Shown here in pieces: positions 55,272 to 63,764 of a DNA stretch of 64,000 nt (position 1 is the stretch's first letter; each line of letters begins with the position of its first letter). The position numbers and the translations under genes were made by a program. The stretch spans positions 1-64,000 of the forward strand of contig JAEXHI010000011.1 of the NCBI GenBank assembly GCA_023450085.1, written 5' to 3'. The stretch comes from Bacteroidota bacterium (lineage in GTDB: Bacteria > Bacteroidota > Bacteroidia > Sphingobacteriales > Sphingobacteriaceae). The notes under the pieces were generated by a model that was given only the letters and a program-made list of their open reading frames with translations, was not told the origin of the DNA and made no database searches.

Positions 55272-55308
55272 AAGCTTACGAAGTTTTCGAAACTTCGTAA
55301 GCCTGTTT
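55272..55308. terminator. Bidirectional hairpin terminator
   Basis: AAGCTTACGAAGTTT pairs with AAACTTCGTAAGC, a stem of about 13 bp, and is followed by TGTTTT. It lies between convergent genes. Confidence 0.75.
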
Positions 55309-55321
55309 TATAAAGTACAAT

Positions 55322-58300
55322 TTAATTCTTAATAATCTTCACCGTCGCTTCTTTACCATCACCCTGTAATTTTAAAAGGTAAATGCCTGTCGGAATATTA
55401 TCCATAGCTATTGCTTTTTCTGTCTCAGTTTTGTTTACAAACAAGTGCTGTAAAATTTTACCAGAAATTTCTGTTAAGCTAATGCTTTGATAGGTGTTGG
55501 CCGCAAATTGTACTTTGGCGTGTGTAGTTACTGGATTTGGGTATAGCAGTACCTGATCTTGATCTAAACTAAAATTTAATTCTTTAATGCCCAACTCTTC
55601 TGTTTTTCCATCGTTATCTTTTTGGACCAATTTGTAATAGTTGATGCCGTTTAATGGTTTACGATCGTAGATGGTGTAGCTGTTTTTTAGGTTGGTGGTA
55701 CCTTTCCCCGCTACCCTTGCAATGCTTATAAAGTTTCGGTCGTTTGTTGCCCTAAAGATTTCAAATCCTGCGTTATCTTTTTCGGAAGCAGTTTCCCATG
55801 TGAGTACTGCTGTGTTGTTTTCTTTCTTGATTTGGAATGATAGTAGTGTTACGGGTAGGGTAGCGGGGGCCTCAAAGGCACCAAGGTCTATGTTGCTTCC
55901 GGTTAATCTAGGATTTCCAGCCAAGTCCTTGTCTTGAGATAAACTGTTGTTGGTGCTATTGCCATCGGCATTTTCATACAGCGCATTATCGCCAACCCCA
56001 ATGGCCAAACTGCCAGGTTTCAGATTAAGTTCATCATCGTTGGTGCCGGCAATATTGTCTGCACCGTTTCCAAACAGCGCGTCTTTGTTCAATAGGGCTG
56101 TGCTGGCCATATCTAAGTTTATGTCAAATCCGTTGCCCGGATATTGTAGCATCGTATTTTTCAGTATGAAGCTACTGTTGTTCTCTTCGAGATTGTTGTT
56201 GCCGGTAAAGCCTGTATCTTTCCAAACAATACAATTGTTGAGCGCAATGTCCGCGGTTTCCCAAGCGTATATGGCCTGTCCACCTGTTGCCTGATTGGCT
56301 TTAAATGTACAATTGGTAAACAGCGGTGCGCTAAGGTTGCCTAAAGCATATAACGCACCACCCTTTTGTGCACGATTGCCTGTGAATGCCACGTTGACAA
56401 ATTTGGGAGATGAATAGCTGATGAATGCGGCGCCTCCAGATCCAGCCGTTTCATTTTGGACAAAGCTTACCCGGTTAAAAACGATTGTTGCATTACCAGT
56501 TATTTGAACACCTCCGCCGTTACCACTCGCATAGTTGGCCAGTAACGAAACGTCTTCCAATATTGGCGAAGCGTTACTGCTGATGTTTATTCCGCCACCA
56601 TAAAGCGCATTGTTACCTTCCAATACAACTTTTGTGAGGGATGGGGCACCAAAAGAGGTGCCGATGCCGCCACCAACGTTTTTGCCAACGTAAACCTGGT
56701 TAAGTGCAGGCGAGGCATCATAGAGATAGACGCCCCCACCACTTATGCTGGCGCTGTTGCCGTAAATCTTTAAATTGTTAAGACTGGGCGAGGCACCGTG
56801 TATTGCCATACCGCCACCGGCCGTTCTGTATATGGTTTGTCCGCTTACCGTAAAGGTTGCATTAGTATTTGCGTTTCCTCCGGTAATGGTAAAGCCATCA
56901 AGAACTGCACCGGTCGAATTATCGGCAGATATGACCACGTGGTATGCGTTCTCACTATTGTTTGTAATGCTTAAACTTTGCCCTTTGCCGGTTATGATGT
57001 CATCGTTGTTAAAATCGCCGCTAAGGGTAGTGCTGTTGGCTGTAATACTTAAATCACGTTGCGCCAAAGTGGTTTCGGTACCGGCAAAGCCACCGTACAC
57101 TTTTACTCCAACAACCAAAAAAAAGCTATTGTCGCGGCCTTGGTTGGTGCCAAACTTGGTATCCTCTGCACTGTACATGGGCTTATAGGTGCCTTTGGCT
57201 ACCCAAATTTCTTTTATTGCGGTATTGGTTTTGGCCGCTTTTAACGCATCGGCAAGTTCTGATACTGCATTTTCCCAACTGCTGCCATTACCCGAGCCCC
57301 CCTTTTTAACATAAGCAATGCCGTTTGATGGTATTACCGTATATTCAAAAGCGCCCAAATCAATGTGGTTTCCGATACGTCTTATGGAGCCCCGCAGGTC
57401 ATTATCTGTAGTTAAGCTGTTATTACTGGCATTTCCATCGGCTTGTTCGTAAATTTCATCGTTGCCGGCATCTACTGCTATGCTTCTGCTTCGCAAGCTC
57501 CAGTCGCTACCTGTGGCATTTATAAAAAGTTGCTCTTGGCTAACTTGCGAGGCATCAATGTTGCCATCGTTGGTTTGCGAACGGCCTTCAATCAAACTGT
57601 TTTTTACGCTTAGCCTATTGGGTTGTTCATGTATAATGTCGCCATTTTTCCAAAGAATACAATTTGAGATGGGTATATCGATAGATCCACTAACTTTTGT
57701 GTCATCGTTTCCATAAAGGGTGCAATTAAGAAGATGAGCCTTCCCTGTATTGTTATTGCCCGATACGATGTAAAGCGCTATTTTGTTGTTAGACTTGTTG
57801 TTGGCTATTAAGCAATTGGTTATTGATATCGATGTAGATGCCAGGTTTTGTTCGAGTGTTAGTGCTGCGCCGGCGTATTGGCTTTTGTTGTTGGTAATGG
57901 CACAAGAAACAAAGTTGGTAAACCCCAACGATTTGATGCCACCTCCGGCGCTGGCGGCGTAATTTTCGGTAAAAGTACTGCGACTAATCGTTTCTGGACC
58001 CTTGTAGTTTACAATTGGCTGGCCACCAGATGGGTATGATACGCTTATCCATCCAATATGTGTGCCACCGCCGTAGTTGGCATAGTTTTTAGAAAAGGTG
58101 CACAAATCTACGGTGGCTTTACCCTCAAAGTAGGCACCACCACCTCTTGATGCCTTGTTTCTGATAAATGTGCACGATAGAATTTTGGCCTCGCCGCCAT
58201 TTACGTACAATCCGCCACCAGAGTCGCCATAATTTTCGGTAAAAGTGCAGAAGCGTACCGTGGGCGATGAATCTACGATACTCATGCCACCACCAGTATC

Positions 58301-58912
58301 ATAAGAAACGCTGGCGCCATTAATAGTAGAGGTGCCTCTATTGGATTCCCATACTGCATTTCCTCTTTTTATAACAAATCCGTTCAGTTCGGCGTCGCCA
58401 ACATCTCCTGCAGAAACAACAACATGTTCGGTGTTATCATAATAGTTGCCCGAAATGTAAAGGCTCTGCCCCTCGCCGTTAACAACGTCGTTGTCGTTTA
58501 TGTCTCCATTTAAAATAGTTTGGTTGGCCACAACCGAAAGATTTCGCTGGCTTACAGCATTTTCGTTTCCGGCAAAACCACCGTATAATTTAACGTCTTT
58601 AACAAGCAAAAAAACAAGGGACTGTGAAGCATACGGCCCAGCTGGCGCCAGATTATGATTGTAAAGTGGTTTATAGGTGCCGGCAGCTACCCATATTTGC
58701 TGTATGGCGGTATTGCTTTTGGCCGCTTTAAGTGCATCGGCCAATTCGCCAATGGCATTGTTCCATGCGCTGCCATTCCCAGTGCTTCCTTTTTTTACAT
58801 AAAGAATACCATTGGCATCTGGTGTTTGGGCAAAGCTAAAGGAGGCTAAAAAAATAAAGGAGAGAAAAAATGTAGTTGTTTTAATTTTCATGATGTTGGA
58901 TTGGTTTTTCAT
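55322..58912 (-). CDS. Duplicated beta-helix T9SS protein
   Basis: The protein has 1196 residues (1189 if the ATG at 58891, MKIKTTTFFLSFIFLASFSFAQ, is used). Two copies of a beta-helix module follow the signal peptide. Both open with GI(L/A)YVKKG.(T/S)GNGS(A/S)W(N/E)NA and ELADALKAAK.NTAI, at about residues 34 and 528. Each has rungs of the SGGGLYVNGG and GGGAYFEGK type and ends in an ALGAFE-like element. The LPVTLLSF...LTWETASEKDN domain and type A sorting domain (LYPNPVTTHAKV, ending ATVKIIKN) close the protein. It is predicted to be surface-exposed; no catalytic residues are recognised. Confidence 0.9.
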   Translation of the reverse strand: MKNQSNIMKIKTTTFFLSFIFLASFSFAQTPDANGILYVKKGSTGNGSAWNNAIGELADALKAAKSNTAIQQIWVAAGTYKPLYNHNLAPAGPYASQSLVFLLVKDVKLYGGFAGNENAVSQRNLSVVANQTILNGDINDNDVVNGEGQSLYISGNYYDNTEHVVVSAGDVGDAELNGFVIKRGNAVWESNRGTSTINGASVSYDTGGGMSIVDSSPTVRFCTFTENYGDSGGGLYVNGGEAKILSCTFIRNKASRGGGAYFEGKATVDLCTFSKNYANYGGGTHIGWISVSYPSGGQPIVNYKGPETISRSTFTENYAASAGGGIKSLGFTNFVSCAITNNKSQYAGAALTLEQNLASTSISITNCLIANNKSNNKIALYIVSGNNNTGKAHLLNCTLYGNDDTKVSGSIDIPISNCILWKNGDIIHEQPNRLSVKNSLIEGRSQTNDGNIDASQVSQEQLFINATGSDWSLRSRSIAVDAGNDEIYEQADGNASNNSLTTDNDLRGSIRRIGNHIDLGAFEYTVIPSNGIAYVKKGGSGNGSSWENAVSELADALKAAKTNTAIKEIWVAKGTYKPMYSAEDTKFGTNQGRDNSFFLVVGVKVYGGFAGTETTLAQRDLSITANSTTLSGDFNNDDIITGKGQSLSITNNSENAYHVVISADNSTGAVLDGFTITGGNANTNATFTVSGQTIYRTAGGGMAIHGASPSLNNLKIYGNSASISGGGVYLYDASPALNQVYVGKNVGGGIGTSFGAPSLTKVVLEGNNALYGGGINISSNASPILEDVSLLANYASGNGGGVQITGNATIVFNRVSFVQNETAGSGGAAFISYSSPKFVNVAFTGNRAQKGGALYALGNLSAPLFTNCTFKANQATGGQAIYAWETADIALNNCIVWKDTGFTGNNNLEENNSSFILKNTMLQYPGNGFDINLDMASTALLNKDALFGNGADNIAGTNDDELNLKPGSLAIGVGDNALYENADGNSTNNSLSQDKDLAGNPRLTGSNIDLGAFEAPATLPVTLLSFQIKKENNTAVLTWETASEKDNAGFEIFRATNDRNFISIARVAGKGTTNLKNSYTIYDRKPLNGINYYKLVQKDNDGKTEELGIKELNFSLDQDQVLLYPNPVTTHAKVQFAANTYQSISLTEISGKILQHLFVNKTETEKAIAMDNIPTGIYLLKLQGDGKEATVKIIKN

Positions 58913-59091
58913 TGATGATTTAAAAATGGCACTTTAATGCACTTCCAATCAAATTTTAGGCGTTACAGAAACGTTACAGTTTTGATAATGATGAGCTGTA
59001 GGGGGTAATTCAATTTGTCTATTGATTTCTGGGAGGTAGTAACATCAAAAAAACCTGACTTTAGTTTTACAACATGGAATTGTTAACTTGA

Positions 59092-59099
59092 TAACTTTG
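59092..59099 (+). promoter_or_regulatory. -7 box of the DACNV gene
   Basis: TAACTTTG is a perfect TAnnTTTG, 26 bases before the ATG. The -33 side is only partly matched (TTTT near 59065). A direct repeat GATAACTT occurs at 59090 and 59112, on either side of the likely start of transcription. Confidence 0.4.
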
Positions 59100-59125
59100 C
59101 GAAACCAAATAGATAACTTAGTAAC

Positions 59126-60268
59126 ATGATTAACAGGGCGACTTACCAAGCGGCGCAAATTGTTGCGGCTACCATAGAAACGCATTTTGCCGAACACTTG
59201 GCAGAAGCTAGCGCTAAGGGAGAGATTGATTTGGCCCCTCAGCCGCCAGCCCGAGTAATTGAAGCTATTTTAGATGCTGCTTTTTGGAGTAGCTTGCGTA
59301 AGGAAGAGGGGCATTCCCCTAAAATTTCCATCGCATTTTTGCCACCAGAGCAGGCGGTTAAGCCCTTGTTGTTTAAACAAAATTTACCTTTAAATCCAAC
59401 GGTGTTAACCAAATTGGCACCTGGCGTGGAGCGTGGAGGAATCCACATTGGTGTATGGCACGATGGTTATGATCTTTATATTTGGGGAACTACTTTAAAT
59501 ATTCCGAATTATTGTTTTGTAGTTGACGTCTCGGAACCAGCCTTGTTGGTAGTGAAACACCGCAGAATGGCCGGCTATGGTAAATTTACCAATGTTGCGG
59601 TATTAAAAGGGGACCAGATTAAAATTGTGAATGAAAGTGCGCCTAAAATAGGAGAATGTCCTGGCATTTTATTGTCGTTGCTTGATCTTACTGCGGATAG
59701 TTATTGGAACGATTCAGCCAATATTTTGATTCAGTTATCCGTTTCTATGCGGGCACATGGTAGAGGGGGGGCGGTGCTCATCGTGCCCCAAGGGAATGAT
59801 GATTGGAAGCAATCTGTCATACATCCCATCAGTTACTCATTGACGCCTTCATTTAAGGGTTTATCTGATTTGGTAAAGAAGGATAGGAGTGATGCCAGTG
59901 AAATTTTTTGGCAAACCGCTTTAAAAAGGGAAATAGATCATTTGGCAGGGTTAACCGCAGTAGATGGTGCTACCATTGTGACGGATGAATATGAGTTGTT
60001 GGCTTTTGGTGCTAAAACTGGAAGAGCCAATAGTAGTGAGCATATCCACCAGATTTCTTATACTGAACCTATTAATAATGCAGAGGCGGTGGTAGTGCAT
60101 CCAGCTAAAATAGGCGGGACAAGGCATTTGTCTGCAGCACAATTCGTCTTCGACCAACGTAACGCATTGGCATTAGTGGCCTCACAAGATGGCCATTTTA
60201 CCGTCTTTAGTTGGTCGAAATCTTTGAATATGGTACAAGCTCAGCGGATAGATGCGCTATTGTTATAG
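59126..60268 (+). CDS. DACNV/DisA-N-like (diadenylate cyclase-related) protein
   Basis: The protein has 380 residues and no signal or membrane segment. The N-terminal 260 residues contain SMRAHGRGGAVLIVPQGND, the sort of element seen in the putative sensor domain DACNV. The C-terminal part (about 262-362) resembles the diadenylate cyclase (DAC/DisA-N) domain: LAGLTAVDGATIV with DGA at 280-282, and GGTRHLSAAQF at 330-340, followed by LALVASQDGHFTVFSW (the DisA VSEE region). The usual RHR is RHL here. It could be a c-di-AMP-type cyclase, another cyclic dinucleotide enzyme, or an inactive sensor. The assignment rests on motif reading. Confidence 0.72.
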   Translation: MINRATYQAAQIVAATIETHFAEHLAEASAKGEIDLAPQPPARVIEAILDAAFWSSLRKEEGHSPKISIAFLPPEQAVKPLLFKQNLPLNPTVLTKLAPGVERGGIHIGVWHDGYDLYIWGTTLNIPNYCFVVDVSEPALLVVKHRRMAGYGKFTNVAVLKGDQIKIVNESAPKIGECPGILLSLLDLTADSYWNDSANILIQLSVSMRAHGRGGAVLIVPQGNDDWKQSVIHPISYSLTPSFKGLSDLVKKDRSDASEIFWQTALKREIDHLAGLTAVDGATIVTDEYELLAFGAKTGRANSSEHIHQISYTEPINNAEAVVVHPAKIGGTRHLSAAQFVFDQRNALALVASQDGHFTVFSWSKSLNMVQAQRIDALLL

Positions 60269-60329
60269 GCCATTGATTGCCGACTTCGGAAAAGTCAAAT
60301 GAAAATTGGGTAAAGGATCGGAAGAGGTT

Positions 60330-60393
60330 CGACTCTGTAGGAGTCGTATACTTAAACGATATCTTCTATTAAATATTGAAATCCTTCGGATTT
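60330..60393. repeat. Paired intergenic palindromes, copy 2
   Basis: CGACTC-TGTAG-GAGTCG at 60330-60346 and AAATCC-TTC-GGATTT at 60379-60393. This is the same pair as at 4333-4398, in the opposite order. It lies just after the DACNV gene. Confidence 0.7.
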
Positions 60394-60465
60394 GAAAAAT
60401 ACACAAAACATATAAGTTCCAAGGATATTTTCTAGCTACAATCCTTAATGTAATTCAAGATACCA

Positions 60466-60624
60466 TTACATGCCGAATACGGCAAAAGCAACGGTGCCCA
60501 ACAGCATCAAGATCATCACTATGCGATCAGCTTTTACTCTTTCTTTGTAGGTAGAGGGTTTAACCGTTCTTTTCTCTTTAGCTTTATAAAACGCGGCATT
60601 TGCCGAATGTATGTTTGCTATCAT
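60466..60624 (-). CDS. Small single-pass membrane protein
   Basis: A 52-codon frame (start 60624) has an unusually strong ribosome binding site, AAGGAGGAG, 7 bases before the ATG. The protein begins MIANIHSANAAFYKAK, has a basic middle (EKRTVKPSTYKERVKADR), then a hydrophobic C-terminal segment (IVMILMLLGTVAFAVFGM). It is predicted to sit in the inner membrane with its basic part in the cytoplasm. It lies convergent to the DACNV gene. It is easily missed because it is short. Function and family are unknown. Confidence 0.6.
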   Translation of the reverse strand: MIANIHSANAAFYKAKEKRTVKPSTYKERVKADRIVMILMLLGTVAFAVFGM

Positions 60625-60788
60625 GACTACTCCTCCTTATGATAATTTCATAAACAAAGACTAGGCCAGTTTGTGTGGAAATGTGAATAACTATCGTTTT
60701 TTATTTGTCAGATTTTTTTGTTTTAAAGCGATGTGTAAGCCGCAGATAGAAAGAGAGTTCTGTTGCAGTTTGTATTGATGGTTGTAAG

Positions 60789-60857
60789 AATAGCATTTAA
60801 AACCAGCTAAGTCTGTTTTTGGTTCGTCGGCTTATTCTGTTCTGCCATTTACTTCTT
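60789..60857 (-). pseudogene. Decayed fragment of the thrC 3' end
   Basis: The 69 bases align without gaps to 62332-62400, the last codons of threonine synthase, with 60 of 69 identical by my count. In the thrC frame the minus strand reads ADEPKTDLAGFKCY against ADELKTDFAGFKSY. A TAA replaces the preceding Gln codon. It is a relic, not a gene. It implies a past duplication or rearrangement across the META-thrC interval. Confidence 0.8.
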
Positions 60858-61090
60858 TATTTGTGGTTCAAAAATAAGATAGAAATGAGCTGAGGTTATT
60901 GTCGTTGCAATTGTAGAAGAATGTCTACGGATGGTGAAATTTATTAGTTATCTATTTGGTTTAGATAGGGTTCTTGAAATGTATTCTGTTCTAGGGACCT
61001 TAACTGTAGCAATGAGTAGACAAAACATTGAAAATGCCTACAGAATCTATGGCAATGATATATACGAAATGATATCCTGTATTGAATGCA

Positions 61091-61122
61091 AAAGCTCTTA
61101 TCTTTTTGAAGACAAGAGCTTT
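61091..61122 (-). terminator. Terminator of the META-domain gene
   Basis: AAAGCTCTT pairs with AAGAGCTTT across 14 bases. On the minus strand it is followed by T residues. It lies 20 bases past the stop at 61143. Confidence 0.7.
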
Positions 61123-61142
61123 GTAAGAATGATTTTTAAAAA

Positions 61143-61949
61143 TTATTTTTTGTGGAAGCGCATCACTACAATGTCTCCCATAATCAAGTGTAGGGTGTTG
61201 TCCTTAATGTCGTAGTTGGTGATTGATGCTAAGGTTTTAAAATAGGTAGATTCACCACTTCCTTTGCAGGCCATTTTTGTAGAAGCAACAGGACCAAAAT
61301 TAAGATTGCCGCCATTGATTTTGATAGATGTGTTGTAGGTATTGCAACTGCTATTGCCATTTGCTTTTTTGTTTGCCGTATCAAAAGTAATGGTTGGTTT
61401 CTTGTTTGGATAAAGTCCGTCAAAGGTGATACGAGGTCCAGAAATATAATCTAGCTCCCAAGTTCCATTTAAAGCTTTTTCTTTAGACGAAGCCGTTTCT
61501 TTTACTTCCTTGAATTTTGCTAAGGGAGCCATACGTGCTTTATTGAGAGATAAAATGCCATCTTTTAAGGTATAGTTATCTGCGGCAGTAAATACAGCTC
61601 CTAAGCCTTGTTCTACACTCATATCAGGGCAAGCCATCATGGTAGACATCCCTTGTGAAAATTTGATGCGGTTGTTAGCTGACAATGTAAAACTTCCCCC
61701 TATACCATTACATCCTCCACTTGCGCTATAACGTTTTTCATTTTCATCCAGTTGTAAGAATGGTTCTTTGCCATTCACTTTATCGGCAACAGGTTTTCCA
61801 TTTAATTCGATCAGTTTCCATCTCTTTCCTGTAATCACTTCTGAGGAAGTGGTCTCTGTTTTACCTTCTTTTTGGAATATTCCACAGCTACTCAAACTCA
61901 TGGTGATAGCGAGAGCGCTCATTACGATTGCATTTTTCATGTTAAGCAT
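61143..61949 (-). CDS. Lipoprotein with two META domains
   Basis: The protein has 268 residues. The signal and lipobox (ITMSLSSC) give a lipidated Cys. The first META domain has ELNGKPV and YSASGGCNGIGGSFTLSANNRIKFSQGMSTMMACPDM. The second has TWELDYISGPRITF, NGNSSCNTYNTSIKINGGNLNFGPVASTKMACKG. META/HslJ domains are found in E. coli HslJ and related envelope lipoproteins linked to stress and novobiocin resistance. It is probably outer-membrane attached. The start may be at 61949 or the ATG at 61940. Confidence 0.9.
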   Translation of the reverse strand: MLNMKNAIVMSALAITMSLSSCGIFQKEGKTETTSSEVITGKRWKLIELNGKPVADKVNGKEPFLQLDENEKRYSASGGCNGIGGSFTLSANNRIKFSQGMSTMMACPDMSVEQGLGAVFTAADNYTLKDGILSLNKARMAPLAKFKEVKETASSKEKALNGTWELDYISGPRITFDGLYPNKKPTITFDTANKKANGNSSCNTYNTSIKINGGNLNFGPVASTKMACKGSGESTYFKTLASITNYDIKDNTLHLIMGDIVVMRFHKK

Positions 61950-62286
61950 TTGTTTTAAAAAATATATTAATTACTTCCACAGTACCTGATGTATATGGTG
62001 TCCTGTGGATTCTGTGGCCTAAGTTCAAAAAAGATGCCAAAGGGCGGCTTCCTCGCTATTTGTGTATTTTCTTCGAGGTTTTTCTTAGCTTTTTAACTGT
62101 TAGTCGGAGTTTGTTGAAGAGTTAAGGCTACTGAGGTTAATATGTGTCTATGTGGTTCATTAAATAATGGAAAATCTAAACACATAGACACATAGAAGGC
62201 CCGAACTCAAGTTTGATGATTATCTTACGGGAGTTGGATAATTCGTTGCAGGATGGTACTGTTGAATTTTTGGAGAGAAAGTATAA
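61950..62286. other. Intergenic region with a 14-bp inverted repeat
   Basis: TATGTGTCTATGTG (62141-62154) and CACATAGACACATA (62181-62194) are perfect inverted arms, 26 bases apart. A half copy lies at about 4686. A 31-codon ORF at 62216-62311 overlaps the thrC terminator and is probably chance. I see no promoter. Confidence 0.5.
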
Positions 62287-62307
62287 AGGCGGAATCTATT
62301 TCCGCCT
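62287..62307 (-). terminator. Terminator of thrC
   Basis: AGGCGGAA pairs with TTCCGCCT across 5 bases and is followed on the minus strand by TTTATACTTT. It lies 10 bases past the stop. Confidence 0.75.
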
Positions 62308-62317
62308 GTAATTTGTT

Positions 62318-63622
62318 TTAATGGCTAAGTAAATAGCTTTTAAAACCAGCAAAGTCTGTTTTCAGTTCGTCGGCTTGTTTTAATCTGCCATTTAATTCTT
62401 CTACTGAACTAGGGATTTCGATTTTAGCAGCTAACAATGGTGGAAAAATATCTGGGAATTTACAAGCATGTGCGGTAGATAAAAATACTGCTGCAGATTC
62501 ATTATCAGTTTGTTGTCTGAATTTCTCTACAGCTAAGTAGGCAATTGCTGTGTGCGGACAAGCGATATAATCGTATTTTTCGGCAATGGCTTTAATGCCT
62601 GCTAAAGTTTCTTCGTCCGTAAAACGATAAGCACTTACCACTTCTTTTAAAGCGGCAGTATCTTGCTTAAATAAATCCATAATGCGTACCCAATTGCTTG
62701 GTGCACCCACGTCCATCGCATTGGCATAAGTTTGTACCGATGGTTTGGTTTCATAAACACCCGTTTCCAAGAAACGAGGAACGGTGTCATTTACATTAGT
62801 AGCCGCAATAAATTGTTTTACAGGCAAACCCATTTTATAGGCGAGTAGCCCTGCACCAATGTTGCCAAAGTTCCCGCTAGGTACAGAAAATACTACTTCC
62901 TTAAAATCTTTTCTTTTCAGTTGTGCATAAGCATTGAAATAATAAAAAGTTTGAGGAATAAGACGGGAGATATTAATGGAATTGGCCGATGTTAAACGGA
63001 ACTTTTGGTTGAGTTCTTCGTCGGCAAAAGCTTGCTTAACCAAAGCTTGGCAGTCATCAAAAGTGCCATCAACTTCAATGGCTCTAATGTTTTGTCCAAG
63101 GGTGGTTAATTGTTGCTCTTGTATAGGGCTTACTTTCCCTTTTGGATAAAGAATGGTTACCCTGGTGTTTGGAACGCCTAGGAAGCCTAATGCCACGGCA
63201 CCACCAGTATCGCCTGATGTTGCCACCAAAACATCTAGTAATTGTTCACCATCTTTAAGATAGTAACCCATTACTCGGCTCATAAAACGAGCTCCAAAAT
63301 CTTTAAATGCTAACGAAGGGCCATGGAAAAGTTCTAACACAAAAGTGTTGTCGTCCAAAGGAACTGCTGGAGCTTCAAAATTAGCTGCTTCTTCTACCAA
63401 TGCTTTTAAATCATCGGCAGGAATTTCGTCTTTTAGTAAAGCTGAGGCTACTTCATAAGCAATTTCGGTAAGGGAGTATTTTTCGATGTTGTCGATGAAA
63501 GAAGCAGGTAGTTGAGGAATTACCTCAGGCATGTATAGTCCTTTGTCTAAAGGCATGCTGTTAAAAACAGCCTCTTTAAAAGAAACGCGTAAGTCTTTAT
63601 TGTTGGTTGAATAGAATTTCAT
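62318..63622 (-). CDS. thrC: Threonine synthase
   Basis: The protein has 434 residues, the normal bacterial size. The N-terminal MKFYSTNNKDLRVSFKEAV is typical. PLP Lys107 is in GPSLAFKDFGARF; other motifs are LVATSGDTGGAVALGFL (phosphate cup) and FSVPSGNFGNIGAGLLA. It converts phosphohomoserine to threonine with pyridoxal phosphate and is cytoplasmic. It follows homoserine kinase, as in the usual thr cluster, and its own terminator closes the unit. A decayed copy of its 3' end lies at 60789-60857. Confidence 0.95.
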   Translation of the reverse strand: MKFYSTNNKDLRVSFKEAVFNSMPLDKGLYMPEVIPQLPASFIDNIEKYSLTEIAYEVASALLKDEIPADDLKALVEEAANFEAPAVPLDDNTFVLELFHGPSLAFKDFGARFMSRVMGYYLKDGEQLLDVLVATSGDTGGAVALGFLGVPNTRVTILYPKGKVSPIQEQQLTTLGQNIRAIEVDGTFDDCQALVKQAFADEELNQKFRLTSANSINISRLIPQTFYYFNAYAQLKRKDFKEVVFSVPSGNFGNIGAGLLAYKMGLPVKQFIAATNVNDTVPRFLETGVYETKPSVQTYANAMDVGAPSNWVRIMDLFKQDTAALKEVVSAYRFTDEETLAGIKAIAEKYDYIACPHTAIAYLAVEKFRQQTDNESAAVFLSTAHACKFPDIFPPLLAAKIEIPSSVEELNGRLKQADELKTDFAGFKSYLLSH

Positions 63623-63764
63623 TTTTTAAGTATTAGGTTTTACGTGATAAGTTATACGTTTTGCATTTTGACTATTTAATATGTACAACTTAAAAAGTAT
63701 CACTTATTAGGTCTTAAAGAGGGATTGAATGTTGGTTTAAAATCGTAATTCGTCAATCTAAAAT

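Larger units (their letters stand above)
60625..61142. other. Intergenic region with a thrC relic
   Basis: There are 518 bases without a credible gene. An ORF at 60931-61215 runs into the META gene antisense and looks like chance. It contains a 69-bp thrC-like fragment (60789-60857) and, at the right end, the META terminator. Confidence 0.5.

Noticed and set aside
60931..61215. 94-codon plus-strand ORF
   Set aside because: It runs antisense into the META lipoprotein gene, has no ribosome binding site or domain, and its second half is that gene's complement.
62216..62311. 31-codon ORF before the thrC terminator
   Set aside because: It is too short, overlaps the terminator hairpin and thrC end, and has no recognisable motif or start signal.
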